From Sphingomonas faeni (GTDB lineage Bacteria; Pseudomonadota; Alphaproteobacteria; Sphingomonadales; Sphingomonadaceae), in NCBI RefSeq assembly GCF_003053745.1, contig NZ_QAYE01000007.1, positions 1 to 64,000 on the forward strand: DNA of 64,000 bases, given 5' to 3'. The notes under the pieces were generated by a model. That model saw nothing but the letters and a program-made list of their open reading frames with translations, ran no database searches and was not told the DNA's origin. The stretch's first letter is position 1. Each line of letters starts with the position of its first letter. This document shows, in pieces, positions 37,397 to 46,871 of the stretch. The translations under genes were made by a program, and so were the position numbers.

Positions 37397-37801
37397 TTAC
37401 GGCGCGGTATTCGTCTCGCTAGCCGGCGCACGACGCTCCTGGGCATAGGCATTGTTCCGCGCCAGGAAGCAGCCCGACTGGCCACCAGTCCCGACCGCCG
37501 AGCATGTATCCGGCAACCCGCCGGCAACACGCCCGAGCTGATCCATCGACGCCGCACGATTGACCCAGCTCTGGTTCTGCGCGGCGATCGGCTTGTCGTC
37601 GCGCAACTGCTTCGGGATGCGATACGGCTGGTCGAGCGTCGAACACACCACGACTTCGCCCGCGGTCGACTTCGGGCACGCCTGATCCCCGGTCAGCGTC
37701 ACGCTGCGAATGCGCTGCGGCGGGGTGTCGACCTGCGCCTCCTGCGCGTACGCCATGGCGGGGAATGCGATCAGTGCGGCGAGGACGGCGGTACGAAACA
37801 T
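37397..37801 (-). CDS. Small exported protein with four cysteines, unknown function
   Basis: A 134-residue protein with a clear signal peptide (MFRTAVLAALIAFPAMAYA). The mature part has four cysteines ('DQACPKS', 'VVVCSTL', 'PDTCSAVG', 'SGCFLA'), which could form two disulfides in the periplasm, and a central 'YRIPKQLRDD...NQSWVNRAASMDQLGRV' block that looks like a conserved motif of a sphingomonad-specific family. No function can be assigned. It lies in reverse orientation between trpE and trpG, splitting the trp genes. Confidence 0.82.
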   Translation of the reverse strand: MFRTAVLAALIAFPAMAYAQEAQVDTPPQRIRSVTLTGDQACPKSTAGEVVVCSTLDQPYRIPKQLRDDKPIAAQNQSWVNRAASMDQLGRVAGGLPDTCSAVGTGGQSGCFLARNNAYAQERRAPASETNTAP

Positions 37802-37985
37802 GGATCAGGCTCCTTTGAGCGAATAACGTCCGTCATGCAGCATTGCTCCGCACTGAATGATGGTCGCCTGCCCGGGCGATATAGGAACCGCCATCGCCGT
37901 TCGCGACCTTACCAAGGACAATTAGCGCCGAACCGTCCCGGCCGAGCGCTGTTGCACCGCGCCCCGCATCGGCTATGGCGGCGCC

Positions 37986-38582
37986 ATGATCCTCGTCGTC
38001 GACAATTACGACAGCTTCACCTGGAACCTCGTCCATTATCTGATGGAGCTGGGTACCGAGGTGGAGGTCGTCCGCAACGATGCGATCTCCGCCGGGCAGG
38101 CTCTGTCGTCGGGCGCGGACGCGTTCCTCATTTCCCCCGGTCCCTGCACGCCGACCGAGGCGGGCGTAAGCCTCGACCTGGTCGCCGCCTGTGCCGATGC
38201 CGGCAAGCCGCTGCTGGGCGTGTGCCTCGGCCATCAGGCGATCGGCCAGCATTTCGGCGGCAAGGTCGAGCGCGGCGGCCTCATGCACGGCAAGACCTCG
38301 CCCGTCGTCCACGACGATACCGGGCTGTACGCCGGACTGCCTTCGCCGTTCATCGCCACGCGCTATCACTCGCTGATCGTCAACGCAGTCCCCGACACGC
38401 TGGTCGTCAACGCGACCACGCAGGACGGCACGGTGATGGGCTTCCGCCACGAGACGCTGCCGATCCACGGCGTCCAGTTCCACCCGGAAAGCATCGCCAC
38501 CGAACATGGCCACGCAATGCTGGCCAACTTCCTGAAGATGGCCGGCATCCCGATCAAGCCACGCGAAGGCCTTGAGATATGA
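37986..38582 (+). CDS. trpG: Anthranilate synthase component II (glutamine amidotransferase)
   Basis: A 198-residue class I amidotransferase that supplies ammonia to TrpE (and possibly to PabB). Motifs: '[18 protein letters not shown]', '[13 protein letters not shown]', the nucleophile in '[13 protein letters not shown]' and the His-x-Glu pair in 'GVQFHPESI'. It starts a trpG-trpD-trpC-moaC run on the plus strand. The upstream 180 bp, 3' to 5' of the reverse small gene, must hold its promoter. Confidence 0.97.
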   Translation: MILVVDNYDSFTWNLVHYLMELGTEVEVVRNDAISAGQALSSGADAFLISPGPCTPTEAGVSLDLVAACADAGKPLLGVCLGHQAIGQHFGGKVERGGLMHGKTSPVVHDDTGLYAGLPSPFIATRYHSLIVNAVPDTLVVNATTQDGTVMGFRHETLPIHGVQFHPESIATEHGHAMLANFLKMAGIPIKPREGLEI

Positions 38583-38600
38583 CCGCCGCCCGAGCCCTCC

Positions 38601-38696
38601 GTCACCCCGGACTAGTTCCGGGGTCCATGGTCCCGCACGCTCGCGATCGATTGGCTACGCGAAACCGTGGATGCCGGAACAAGCCCGGCATGACGG
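38601..38696. repeat. Intergenic inverted repeat, family E
   Basis: GTCACCCCGGACTAGTTCCG (continuing GGGTCCATGG, 38601-38630) faces CCGTGGATGCCGGAACAAGC (continuing CCGGCATGACGG, to 38696). It fills the gap between trpG and trpD. It is the only copy of this family in the window, but the pattern (GTCACCCCGGACTTGATCCGGGG-like) is common in alphaproteobacterial intergenic repeats. Confidence 0.8.
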
Positions 38697-38715
38697 AAAA
38701 CATTGCGGTGGCGGC

Positions 38716-39708
38716 ATGACCACAACCACCCTCCTTCCCGATCCGTCCTCACCCCTCTCCCGCGAATCCGCCCGAGAAGCGTTCGCCGACATCCTCGACG
38801 CTCGCGCGAGCGACGACGCGATCGCCACCTTCCTCACCGACCTCGCGACCCGCGGCGAGACCAGCATCGAGATCGCCGAAGCCGCGCGCGCACTCCGCAA
38901 CCGGATGATCCCGATCGACGCCCCCGCCGGCGCGATGGACGTCTGCGGCACCGGCGGCGACGGCCACCACACCTTGAACGTCTCGACCGCCGTCGCGCTG
39001 GTCGTCGCGGCAACCGGCGTGCCCGTCGCCAAGCACGGCAACCGCGCCGCCTCGAGCAAGGCCGGTGCCGCCGACACATTGGAAGTCCTCGGCCTCGATA
39101 TGAACCGCGCTGGCGCCACCGCGGAGGCAAGCCTCAACGAGATCGGCATCGCCTTCCTGTTCGCCGCCAACCACCATCCGGCGATGAAGCGCATTACCCC
39201 GATCCGCCAACGCATCGGCAAGCGTACGATCTTCAACCTGATGGGCCCGCTCGCCAACCCGGCCGGCACCACCCGCCAGCTCATCGGCATCGCCCGCCCG
39301 GACTATGTGTCGCTCTACGCCGAAGCACTCGAACAGCTCGGCACCGAAGCCGCGCTCGTCGTCTCGGGCGAAGAAGGCCTCGACGAACTGTCGGGCGCCG
39401 GCCCCAGCATCGTCGCCTCGGTCGGCAGCGTTACGCTCCCCGGCAAGGTCACCCCCGAAGACGCAGGCCTCACCCGCCACGCCATCACCGACATCCGTGG
39501 CGGCGACGCGCACCACAACGCCGACGCACTCCGCCGCCTGCTGAAAGGCGAGGCCGGCGCCTACCGCGACGCCGTCCTGCTCAACGCCGCCGCCGCCTTG
39601 ATGGTCGCCGGCACCGTCCCCACTCTCGTCGACGGCGCTGCTAAAGCCGCCGCCGCCCTCGACACCGGCAGCGCCGACGCGCTGCTCGCCCGCTGGATCG
39701 CCTACTGA
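38716..39708 (+). CDS. trpD: Anthranilate phosphoribosyltransferase
   Basis: Joins anthranilate to PRPP, the second step of tryptophan synthesis. It is 330 aa from ATG 38716 (MTTTTLLPD); the reading frame is open further upstream through the repeat, but that is not family sequence. Motifs: '[17 protein letters not shown]' (phosphate loop), '[21 protein letters not shown]', '[36 protein letters not shown]' and '[10 protein letters not shown]'. trpC begins 1 bp after its stop. Confidence 0.97.
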   Translation: MTTTTLLPDPSSPLSRESAREAFADILDARASDDAIATFLTDLATRGETSIEIAEAARALRNRMIPIDAPAGAMDVCGTGGDGHHTLNVSTAVALVVAATGVPVAKHGNRAASSKAGAADTLEVLGLDMNRAGATAEASLNEIGIAFLFAANHHPAMKRITPIRQRIGKRTIFNLMGPLANPAGTTRQLIGIARPDYVSLYAEALEQLGTEAALVVSGEEGLDELSGAGPSIVASVGSVTLPGKVTPEDAGLTRHAITDIRGGDAHHNADALRRLLKGEAGAYRDAVLLNAAAALMVAGTVPTLVDGAAKAAAALDTGSADALLARWIAY

Positions 39709-39709
39709 C

Positions 39710-40486
39710 ATGACCATGCTCGACCGTATCCTCGAGACCAAGCGCGCCGAAGTTGCCGCGCGCAAGGCAACGACCTCGCTCGCCGACATCGACGCCGGCA
39801 TCGCCCGCATGTCGAAGCCCCGCGGCTTCCGCGCCGCGCTCGACGCGAAGACCGGATACGCGCTGGTCGCCGAGGTCAAGAAAGCGAGCCCCTCGAAAGG
39901 CCTGATCCGCGCCGATTTCGATCCCGTAGCCCACGCTCGCGCCTACGAAGCCGGCGGCGCCGCATGCCTGTCGGTGCTGACCGACGAAAAGTGGTTCCAG
40001 GGCTCCGACGCCTATCTGACGGCCGCGCGCGATGCCGTTTCGATCCCCGTCCTGCGGAAAGACTTCATGGTCGACCCATGGCAGTCGACCGAAGCGCGCG
40101 CGATCGGTGCCGACTGCATCCTGATCATCGTCGCCGCGCTCGACGACGTCCAGATGGCCGAGATCGAGGCCTCCGCGCTCGAATGCGGCATGGACGTGCT
40201 GGTCGAGGTCCACGACGCGCACGAGATGGAGCGCGCGCTGAGACTCAAGTCGCGCCTGATCGGCGTCAACAACCGCGACCTGCGCGACTTCTCGGTCGAC
40301 TTCCAGCGCACCTACGACCTCGTCGGCAAGGCGCCCAAGGACTGCACCTTCGTCGCCGAGAGCGGCCTCACGACGCGCGCGGAGCTCGACGCGATGGCCG
40401 AACACGACATCCACTGCTTCCTGATCGGCGAAGCGCTCATGCGCCAGGACGACGTCGAAGCGGCCACGCGGGCGCTGATCGGGTGA
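39710..40486 (+). CDS. trpC: Indole-3-glycerol phosphate synthase
   Basis: Closes the indole ring from CdRP, a (beta/alpha)8 barrel enzyme. It is 258 aa, typical for a stand-alone TrpC without TrpF. Motifs: '[15 protein letters not shown]' (catalytic Lys and the KASPSKG signature), '[12 protein letters not shown]', '[13 protein letters not shown]', '[14 protein letters not shown]', '[11 protein letters not shown]' and '[12 protein letters not shown]'. It begins 1 bp after trpD and its stop overlaps the moaC start. Confidence 0.97.
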   Translation: MTMLDRILETKRAEVAARKATTSLADIDAGIARMSKPRGFRAALDAKTGYALVAEVKKASPSKGLIRADFDPVAHARAYEAGGAACLSVLTDEKWFQGSDAYLTAARDAVSIPVLRKDFMVDPWQSTEARAIGADCILIIVAALDDVQMAEIEASALECGMDVLVEVHDAHEMERALRLKSRLIGVNNRDLRDFSVDFQRTYDLVGKAPKDCTFVAESGLTTRAELDAMAEHDIHCFLIGEALMRQDDVEAATRALIG

Positions 40487-40950
40487 CCGGCCTGACCCAC
40501 ATCGACGAAGCCGGCGCGGCCCGCATGGTCGACGTAGGCGGCAAGGCAGTCACCGCCCGCGAAGCCGTCGCCTCCGGCCGCATAACCATGTCCACCGAAG
40601 CCGCAGCGGCGATCGGCGCCGGCACCGCGAAAAAGGGCGATGTCCTGGCAGTCGCGCGCGTCGCCGGCATCATGGCCGCCAAACGCACCAGCGATCTCAT
40701 CCCCCTCTGCCACCCGCTCCCGCTCACTAAGGTGGAAATCGACCTGGTAGTCGACGAAACCGGCGTCACCGCCACCGCCACCGCCTCGACCGAAGGCAAG
40801 ACCGGCGTCGAGATGGAAGCGCTCACTGCCGCCACGGTAACGCTCCTGACGATCTACGACATGGCCAAGGCGATCGACAAGACGATGGTCCTCACCGACA
40901 TCCGCGTCCGCGCAAAGTCCGGCGGCAAATCCGGCAACTGGACCGCCTAA
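40483..40950 (+). CDS. moaC: Cyclic pyranopterin monophosphate synthase
   Basis: Second enzyme of molybdenum cofactor synthesis, rearranging the MoaA product to cPMP. It is 155 aa, starting with GTG at 40483, overlapping the trpC stop (GTGA). Motifs: '[25 protein letters not shown]', '[22 protein letters not shown]' (conserved catalytic region), '[27 protein letters not shown]' and the final 'KSGGKSG'. Translational coupling of moaC to the trp genes is a conserved alphaproteobacterial arrangement. moeA follows after a reverse tonB-like gene. Confidence 0.96.
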   Translation: MTGLTHIDEAGAARMVDVGGKAVTAREAVASGRITMSTEAAAAIGAGTAKKGDVLAVARVAGIMAAKRTSDLIPLCHPLPLTKVEIDLVVDETGVTATATASTEGKTGVEMEALTAATVTLLTIYDMAKAIDKTMVLTDIRVRAKSGGKSGNWTA

Positions 40951-40955
40951 ACAAA

Positions 40956-40980
40956 ACCCTCTCCCCAAAGGGGAGAGGGA
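40956..40980. terminator. Short palindrome downstream of moaC
   Basis: CCCTCTCCCC-AAA-GGGGAGAGGG, a perfect 10-bp stem just 5 bp after the moaC stop and also 3' of the convergent tonB-like gene. It probably helps end transcription on one or both strands. The adjacent GACGCCAAAGGCGGCGAGGG resembles the second half of a common REP-like unit. Confidence 0.6.
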
Positions 40981-41034
40981 AAGACGCCAAAGGCGGCGAG
41001 GGTGAGGGCAAGCCAAGCGAGGCGAACTCACCCC

Positions 41035-41775
41035 TCAATCGTCATCCATAGACCAGTCGTGGCTCTCCACGATCGTCGACTCCACTGGTCGCCCCGCCGC
41101 ATCCAGCGATGGATCATACCGAAACCGCTGCTCGATCAGCCGACACGTCAGTGCATCAAGCTCCCGGCTCCCACTAGACCGGGTCACCCGGCACCGCGAC
41201 ACGCGCCCATCGGTTTCGACCACGTACCGCACGAATACGCGCCCTCTGATCCCGGTCTCGGCACCGTCGTCCGGATAGTCGGAGTCCTTCAACCGCCCCT
41301 TGCGCCACCGCGGCGGCGTCTCCTCGCCACCCCCGCCGTCGCCGTCGCCATATCCCCCACTCCCGGTGCCATTCCCGACCCCGCCACTCCCCGTCCCCGG
41401 CCCGCGCACATCCGACGCGCCCGCCGTAGCTTGGGCCCCCACCCCAGCCTTCTCCGCAACGACGACCGGCGGCGGGATAACAACCGGCACCACCGGCGGC
41501 GGCGCCACCAATTCGGTAGCCTTCGATTTCATATTAGGCGGCGACGCAGCCCCCTCCGGCTTCCGGCTAGGCGACGGTCGAGGTCTGACCTTCTCCTCGG
41601 GCGGCGGCGGCGGAGGCGGTGCCACATCGAACACCTTCAACGCGTCGCTCACCGCCGCCGGCATCGTCACCACCAGCCCATTGAGCAGCGCATAGCCCAG
41701 CACCCCCGGCAATAGGACAGCGCCCACCGCCGCCCCGATCCTGTCTCTCGCCCGAGGCTGATTGCGTGTCATCAT
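41035..41775 (-). CDS. Energy transducer TonB family protein
   Basis: A 246-residue inner-membrane anchored periplasmic protein that probably transmits proton-motive force to outer-membrane receptors. One N-terminal membrane segment ('AVGAVLLPGVLGYALLNGLVV', about residues 15-35) is followed by a Pro-rich stretch (PPPPPPPEEKVRPRP), a Gly-rich linker (GPGTGSGGVGNGTGSGGYGDG) and a C-terminal TonB fold with 'GRVFVRYVVETDGRVSRCRVTRSSGSRELDALTCRLIEQRFRYDP'. It starts at 41775, the second ATG of a longer frame. It sits reversed between moaC and moeA. ExbB/ExbD are not in the window. Confidence 0.88.
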   Translation of the reverse strand: MMTRNQPRARDRIGAAVGAVLLPGVLGYALLNGLVVTMPAAVSDALKVFDVAPPPPPPPEEKVRPRPSPSRKPEGAASPPNMKSKATELVAPPPVVPVVIPPPVVVAEKAGVGAQATAGASDVRGPGTGSGGVGNGTGSGGYGDGDGGGGEETPPRWRKGRLKDSDYPDDGAETGIRGRVFVRYVVETDGRVSRCRVTRSSGSRELDALTCRLIEQRFRYDPSLDAAGRPVESTIVESHDWSMDDD

Positions 41776-41910
41776 GCTGATCTGGTGTCTCTTTCCCCCA
41801 AACAAAGCCCTGCTCCGGATGAACCGGCGCTGGCCGAGCGTGCGAAGAGGCAACAGGCGATCACCTGCATTCCCCCGTTGGTTAGAAAGGGAGTAGCGCC
41901 TCTACACAGC

Positions 41911-41964
41911 ACCACCCCGGCGAAGGCCGGGGCCCAATTGGGAAGGTCACAGTAACGAAGCGCG
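41911..41964. repeat. Half unit of family B
   Basis: CACCACCCCGGCGAAGGCCG (continuing GGGCCCAATTGGGAAGGTCACAGTAACGAAGCGC) equals the left arm and loop start of family B, but the right arm is missing and a family C unit begins 18 bp later. Confidence 0.85.
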
Positions 41965-41981
41965 ACGTCCGCCCAACCCCT

Positions 41982-42036
41982 GTTTCCCCGCGAAGGCGGG
42001 GACCCAGACTGGACTCCCGCCTTCGCGGGAGAACAA
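41982..42036. repeat. Intergenic inverted repeat, family C
   Basis: GTTTCCCCGCGAAGGCGGGG (continuing ACCCAGACTG) with GGACTCCCGCCTTCGCGGGAGAAC ending at 42034. It is nearly identical to the copies at 15581 and 26065. Confidence 0.9.
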
Positions 42037-42296
42037 GAAAGATGTCGCAAACGTTCGATATCAAGCAGCCCAGAGAGCAACGGACCGTCCTGTCGCAACT
42101 CCAACAACACCTGTCCTACGTCCCAGACCCATGGCAAAGCACCAGACACGCCAAAACTCACCCCCTCCGCCGGACCTTCTACCGGACGAGACCGTTCCAA
42201 ACCCGAAACCTCAGAACCGCGCCCGCCAAATGTCTCCCAGCGTGTGAACTTCCTGCACTTCCAGCAGGAGAGCCGCCCAGAAACAGAGCCTTACGC

Positions 42297-43478
42297 ATGA
42301 CCCTAGTCCCAGTCGCCGAAGCCCAGACCCGCCTCTTCGCCATGGCCCCCCGCGTCGCTAGCGAGACCGTGACGCTACGCGAAGCCGCCGGCCGCTGGGC
42401 CGCCGAGGACATCCTCGCCCGCCGCACGCAACCCGCCGCCGACCTCTCGGCGATGGACGGCTACGCAATCCGTTACACAGACCTCCCCGGCCCCTGGACC
42501 GTCATCGGCGAAAGCGCCGCCGGCCGCCCCTTCGCAGGCCAGGTCGCCGCCGGCCAAGCCACTCGCATCTTCACCGGCGCCGCCATGCCCGAAGGTGCCG
42601 ACACCGTCATGGTCCAGGAAGAAGCCGAGCGTGACGGCGAAACCCTGATCCTGGCCGGCGAAGGCCCCCCGACGCTCGGTCGCAACACCCGCCGCAAGGG
42701 CCTCGACTTCTCCACCGGCACCCGCCTGATCGCCGCGGGCGATCGCCTCAGCCCCGCGCGCATCGCCGTCGCCGCAACCGGCGGCCACGGCAGCCTCACC
42801 GTCAACCGTCGCGTCCGTGTCGCCGTCGCCGCCACCGGCGACGAACTGGTCCCGCCCGGCTCGACAACCGACGGCGTCGCGCTCCCCGAATCGAACGGCA
42901 TCATGCTCGCCGCGATGCTCGCCGACATGCCCGTCGACATCATCGACCTCGGCATCCTCCCCGATAATCTAGACATCCTCCGCGAAGCCTTCGCCGGCGT
43001 CGAGGCAGACCTGCTCGTCACCACCGGCGGCGCCTCAGTCGGCGACCACGACCTCGTCCGCCCCGCAATCGAAGCCGCGGGCGGCACCATAGATTTCTGG
43101 CGGATCGCGCTACGTCCCGGCAAGCCGATGATGGCCGGCCGGATCGGCGAGATGATGGTGCTCGGCCTCCCCGGCAACCCGGTCTCCGCGTTCGTCACCG
43201 CGACGCTGTTCGTGAAGCCCGTCGTCGCGCACATGGCCGGTGCGCGCGACCCGCTCCCCCAATCCACGCACGCACTGCTCGGCGAAGACCTCCCCGCCAA
43301 CAACGCCCGAACCGACTATCTCCGCGCCGAACTGCGCCACGGGAAAGCCTATGCCTCGACGATCCAGGACAGTTCGATGCTGCTCACGCTCGCGCGGTCG
43401 ACCTGTATGATCGTCCGCCCCGGCAACGCACCCGTAGCAAAGACAGGCGAATCGGCGGAAATCCTCGTGATCGCGTGA
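42297..43478 (+). CDS. moeA: Molybdopterin molybdotransferase
   Basis: Inserts molybdate into adenylated molybdopterin. It is 393 aa from ATG 42297 (MTLVPVAEAQTRLF). Motifs: 'RRTQPAADLSAMDGYAIR', 'RIFTGAAMPEGADTVMVQEE', 'NTRRKGLDFSTGTRLIAAGDRLSPARIAVAATGG', 'VAATGDELV', 'TTGGASVGDHDLV', 'ALRPGKPMMAGRIG' and 'VLGLPGNPVSAFVTATLF'. The gene is followed by lexA and would form a unit with moaC if the reverse tonB-like gene were absent. Confidence 0.97.
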   Translation: MTLVPVAEAQTRLFAMAPRVASETVTLREAAGRWAAEDILARRTQPAADLSAMDGYAIRYTDLPGPWTVIGESAAGRPFAGQVAAGQATRIFTGAAMPEGADTVMVQEEAERDGETLILAGEGPPTLGRNTRRKGLDFSTGTRLIAAGDRLSPARIAVAATGGHGSLTVNRRVRVAVAATGDELVPPGSTTDGVALPESNGIMLAAMLADMPVDIIDLGILPDNLDILREAFAGVEADLLVTTGGASVGDHDLVRPAIEAAGGTIDFWRIALRPGKPMMAGRIGEMMVLGLPGNPVSAFVTATLFVKPVVAHMAGARDPLPQSTHALLGEDLPANNARTDYLRAELRHGKAYASTIQDSSMLLTLARSTCMIVRPGNAPVAKTGESAEILVIA

Positions 43479-43504
43479 AGCGAGCGCTTGACGGCGTTAA
43501 TTAT

Positions 43505-43519
43505 GTTCCATAGAAGTTC
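43505..43519. promoter_or_regulatory. LexA-binding SOS box of lexA
   Basis: GTTC-CATAGAA-GTTC matches exactly the alphaproteobacterial LexA consensus GTTC-N7-GTTC. It lies 28 bp before the lexA ATG, so lexA is predicted to be autoregulated and induced on DNA damage. Confidence 0.9.
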
Positions 43520-43546
43520 CCAGTCTGTTCCGGACGGAGAACCGCC

Positions 43547-44221
43547 ATGCTCACGCGCAAGCAGCACGAACTCGTCTGCTTCATCAACGATCGCCTCAAC
43601 GAAACCGGCGTCTCGCCGTCGTTCGAGGAGATGAAGGAAGCACTCGACCTCAAGTCGAAGTCGGGCGTTCATCGTCTGATCAGCGCGCTCGAGGAGCGCA
43701 ACTTCATCCGCCGCCTGCCGAACCGCGCGCGCGCGCTCGAAGTGCTGCGCATGCCCGAGCGCCCGGAAAAGAAGACGCCGACCAAGCCATCGAACGTCAA
43801 GGCCGCCCCAGCCGCCGCAACGCCGCAACCGGCCAACGACGTCATCGAGATCCCCCTCCACGGCCGCATCGCCGCCGGTGTCCCGATCGAAGCGTTCGAA
43901 GGCAGCACCATGCTAGCCGTCCCCGCCGCACTCCTCGGCACCGGCGAACATTACGCCCTGGAAGTCTCAGGCGATTCGATGGTCGAAGCTGGCATTCTCG
44001 ACGGCGACTACGCCCTGATCCGCCGCACCGAAACGGCGCGAGACGGCGAAATTGTCGTAGCCCTGATCGAAGACAGCGAAGCCACCCTAAAATACTTCCG
44101 CCGCGAAGGCGCGATGGTCCGGCTCGACCCCGCCAACCGAGCCTACGACCCCCAACGCTACGCCCCCGCCCAAGTCCGCGTCCAAGGCAAACTCTCCGGC
44201 ATCCTTCGTCGCTACGACTGA
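43547..44221 (+). CDS. lexA: LexA repressor
   Basis: SOS repressor, 224 aa. The N-terminal winged helix (residues 1-65, '[33 protein letters not shown]...[16 protein letters not shown]') binds the SOS box. A Pro/Ala-rich linker (75-97) leads to the S24 self-cleavage domain: cleavage bond A110-G111 ('GRIAAGVP'), catalytic Ser144 ('[10 protein letters not shown]') and Lys182 ('TLKYFRR'). GGAG lies 7 nt before the ATG. A LexA box upstream supports autoregulation. Confidence 0.98.
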   Translation: MLTRKQHELVCFINDRLNETGVSPSFEEMKEALDLKSKSGVHRLISALEERNFIRRLPNRARALEVLRMPERPEKKTPTKPSNVKAAPAAATPQPANDVIEIPLHGRIAAGVPIEAFEGSTMLAVPAALLGTGEHYALEVSGDSMVEAGILDGDYALIRRTETARDGEIVVALIEDSEATLKYFRREGAMVRLDPANRAYDPQRYAPAQVRVQGKLSGILRRYD

Positions 44222-44260
44222 ACGGACGCCTCCTACTCCGCGCGGTCGCAAGAATTTGTG

Positions 44261-44395
44261 CACGCGGAGACGCGGAGGTGTTACGCTCGGGGAGAACCGG
44301 CGGATTCAAACGACGTCGGATGAATCACGGGATAGCCATCAAACTGGTCCGGTTCATCGTTTGAGACACTGCTCCGCGTCTCCGCGTGAAAATTC
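44261..44395. repeat. Long inverted repeat, family F copy 1
   Basis: GCACGCGGAGACGCGGAG (about 44260-44277) with the partner CTCCGCGTCTCCGCGTG at 44372-44388; the flanking GAATTT/AAATTC also pairs. The loop is about 95 bp. It lies between lexA and comEC, which converge here. Confidence 0.8.
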
Positions 44396-44433
44396 ATCGC
44401 CGACCACCGCGCGCTTCGGCTGATGATTTGGAT

Positions 44434-44587
44434 CGCGCGAAGGCGCTAAGGCGCGAAGATGTTGCGTTTGGGGGGCGCCTACCTTCACTTCGAAGAGGTC
44501 AAGGCGACGACGCTCCCCGATCGCGCGCGGAGTTCGGGATGGTCTCCCGAACCGCATCATCTTCGCGCCTTTGCGCCTTCGCGTGAA
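44434..44587. repeat. Long inverted repeat, family F copy 2, overlapping comEC 3' end
   Basis: CGCGAAGGCGCTAAGGCGCG (44437 onward, continuing AAGATG) pairs with CATCTTCGCGCCTTTGCGCC...CGCG ending about 44583. The right arm lies inside the comEC reading frame, and the comEC stop codon is in the loop. Confidence 0.82.
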
Positions 44588-46832
44588 CATGAGACTTCCA
44601 GCGACTTCGGTCGGCCCAAAACCCAGACGTACCATCGTGAAACTCAGCGTGCCGCGATCTGAAAAGATGCGCTGGACGCTCAAGGACAGGCGGATCGCGC
44701 CAGGGGTGGCGGTCGCCGGAATTCAAAATCGTCACGACCGTCCCCGTCCCCAAGGTCAGCGCGATGCCGCCCGTATGCCGCAAAACACGGCGGTCCAGTT
44801 TCAGCCACCGCGGCACACAGCGTTTCGGCAGACCGCGTTCGCTGACGACGACGTCGGCGGTGCGACAAGCGGCAATCAGTTCCGCAATCGGGACCATATA
44901 ATCGCTGCGAGTTGCAAGTATCCGCCACGTCCGTCCCCGAGAGGCGATGTCGGTCATACACAGATCGCGGCTGCACCGCGCATCGGGCTGGTCCGCCAAC
45001 AACAAGGGCTCGCCGTCCACCCCACCATTCTCGGAGAGCATGTCCCGCGTGTAGTCGCCCGCCCGATCGCGCAGCATAGCCAGCCCCGCGGCCGTCCGTA
45101 CCGCAACGTGGCGACCGTCGCCGGTGATCAGAATGTCCGGGGCGGGTGTCGCAAGTGCCCAGACCGCCCCAGCCGCGAGCGGCAGTAAACCCAGCCGCCG
45201 CCAGCGCGTTCGCCATAGCGCGATCCAGATACCGCCGACGATCATCAAGGCGAATGCCGCCGTGGGCATCGCGGGCAACGATCGGACCGATCCCGGCGCG
45301 CCGGCGACGACATGCGCGAGCCAGAGAAGCGCGTCGAGCGACCGTTGAACCAGCCACCAGATCGGCGCCCCAAGTCCGCCGGCATCGAGAAGCAACGCCA
45401 GCGCCTCCAGCGGCATGACCACGAACGTCGTCAGCGGGATCGCGACTATATTGGCAAACGCGCCGTACAAGCCCGCCTTGTGGAAATGGTAGACCGCGAT
45501 CGGCATCAGCGCGAACTCGACGAGCAGCCCCGTGAGAAGCAGCGACGCGACGCCCCGTGTGAGACGACGGCCTCGCCCCTCCTCATGCGGTCGGAAAAAA
45601 GCGCGGATCGTCGGATGTTCGTGCAGCGCCATGATTGCGGTGATCGCCGCGAACGAGAGCTGAAAGCTGGGTCCCGCCGCCGATTCGGGGAGCACCAGCA
45701 TGACGCACGCCGCCCCGGCCGCAACGAGGCGCAAGGTCATCGCCTCGCGTCCCATCGCCAGTGCTGCCAGCACGAGCAGCGCGGCGACGCACGACCGGAT
45801 CGTCGGAACCTGGCTTCCGGTCAGCAACGTATAGCCGATTGCCGCCGCCGCCCCGGCCAGCGCGGCAATCAACGGCAGACGCGCGTGCAAAGCCAGCCAA
45901 GGACTGAGCGCCAGCAGCCGCAGCACGATCAACATCGTCGCCGCCACCGCAGCCGTAATATGCAACCCGCTCACCGACAGCAGATGCGCGAGTCCCGCAC
46001 GGCGCATCGCCTCCGAATCCTCTTCGCTGATCGCACCGACGTCGCCAGTTGCAAGCGCTGCGGCAATCCCGCCAGCGCTGCCATCCAATCGCGAGACGAT
46101 ATGGTGCGAGAGCGCAACGCGGATGCCGGCACCCGACTCGCTCGGCGTTGTCACAGCCACTGGCGCGAAGCCCCGCCCTGTCGCGCCGATCCCGCCGAAC
46201 CACGCGACGCGGGCAAAGTCGTACGCCCCCGGCACCGAGGGAAGCGGCGGCGGCATCAGCCGGGCCCGCAGATGCACTACCGCTCCCGTTCCCAGCAACT
46301 TGGGCGCATCCGCTTCCGCAAGATTGACGCGGACGCGGTACGGCAGGGCGACCGGTTGCCCGTCGGTCTCGGCGCCCTTCCCGATCGGCAGCAGCGTCAA
46401 CCGGACCAGCTTCCGCGCGATCAGCGGCTCGATCGCCTCGACCCTCGCGGAGAAGCTAGCGATCGTCGGGCCACTCAGCACCGGTCGCGCCACCGACTCC
46501 GATCGCGCCCAGATAAGCCCAAGCCCCAGCGCCGCCGTCAGCAACCCGATCGCCAAAGACCGCGCCGCACGGCCACCCTGCCCCACCGCCAGAAACGCCA
46601 ACGCGCTCGCCACCAACACCAATATCGCCATGCACCAAGCCGCCGGGTCCGGCAGCGCAAACCACAGCGCTATCCCGCCACCCAGCATCACCGGCAGCCA
46701 CAACACCAACTGGTCGCGCTCCGCCTCGAGCCAGCGTTCCACGGCAAGCCCGACGACAGCCCCCCATCGCGGCACGCCCATTTGTCGCCGCCAAGGACGC
46801 ATGCTAGGGGCGGCGACGGCTGTCATCGCCAT
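44499..46832 (-). CDS. comEC: ComEC/Rec2 family DNA-uptake channel protein
   Basis: A 777-residue inner-membrane protein predicted to pass single-stranded DNA into the cytoplasm during transformation. The N-terminal periplasmic OB-like DUF4131 region is around residues 110-215. The competence domain has '[31 protein letters not shown]', many membrane helices (about 10), '[23 protein letters not shown]' and '[22 protein letters not shown]'. The C-terminal beta-lactamase-like domain is short and lacks the HxHxDH metal motif. The start at 46832 has GGAG 5 nt upstream. The last 25-30 residues (HAKAQRRED...) are read from repeat family F. Confidence 0.92.
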   Translation of the reverse strand: MAMTAVAAPSMRPWRRQMGVPRWGAVVGLAVERWLEAERDQLVLWLPVMLGGGIALWFALPDPAAWCMAILVLVASALAFLAVGQGGRAARSLAIGLLTAALGLGLIWARSESVARPVLSGPTIASFSARVEAIEPLIARKLVRLTLLPIGKGAETDGQPVALPYRVRVNLAEADAPKLLGTGAVVHLRARLMPPPLPSVPGAYDFARVAWFGGIGATGRGFAPVAVTTPSESGAGIRVALSHHIVSRLDGSAGGIAAALATGDVGAISEEDSEAMRRAGLAHLLSVSGLHITAAVAATMLIVLRLLALSPWLALHARLPLIAALAGAAAAIGYTLLTGSQVPTIRSCVAALLVLAALAMGREAMTLRLVAAGAACVMLVLPESAAGPSFQLSFAAITAIMALHEHPTIRAFFRPHEEGRGRRLTRGVASLLLTGLLVEFALMPIAVYHFHKAGLYGAFANIVAIPLTTFVVMPLEALALLLDAGGLGAPIWWLVQRSLDALLWLAHVVAGAPGSVRSLPAMPTAAFALMIVGGIWIALWRTRWRRLGLLPLAAGAVWALATPAPDILITGDGRHVAVRTAAGLAMLRDRAGDYTRDMLSENGGVDGEPLLLADQPDARCSRDLCMTDIASRGRTWRILATRSDYMVPIAELIAACRTADVVVSERGLPKRCVPRWLKLDRRVLRHTGGIALTLGTGTVVTILNSGDRHPWRDPPVLERPAHLFRSRHAEFHDGTSGFWADRSRWKSHVHAKAQRREDDAVRETIPNSARDRGASSP

Positions 46833-46871
46833 CGTTTCTCCATCGTTTCATCAGTCTGGGAGCACCCGCGG

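Larger units (their letters stand above)
41776..42296. other. Region between tonB-like gene and moeA: repeats and a long leader
   Basis: Besides a half family B unit and a family C unit (annotated separately), about 260 bp (42037-42296) precede the moeA ATG. The moeA frame is open back to 42042, but the predicted residues are unlike the family. On the other strand there are only fragments of repeat-derived 'coding-like' sequence. I see no gene here; it holds the moeA and tonB promoters. Confidence 0.5.

Noticed and set aside
42042..42296. Longer N-terminus for moeA starting at ATG 42042
   Set aside because: The extra 85 residues do not resemble MoeA, begin within a few bases of a family C repeat and include many His/Pro/Arg residues typical of non-coding GC-rich DNA.
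44261..44587. Possible tRNA or structured RNA between lexA and comEC
   Set aside because: The pairing is two simple inverted repeats; there is no cloverleaf and no T-loop GGTTCRA sequence.
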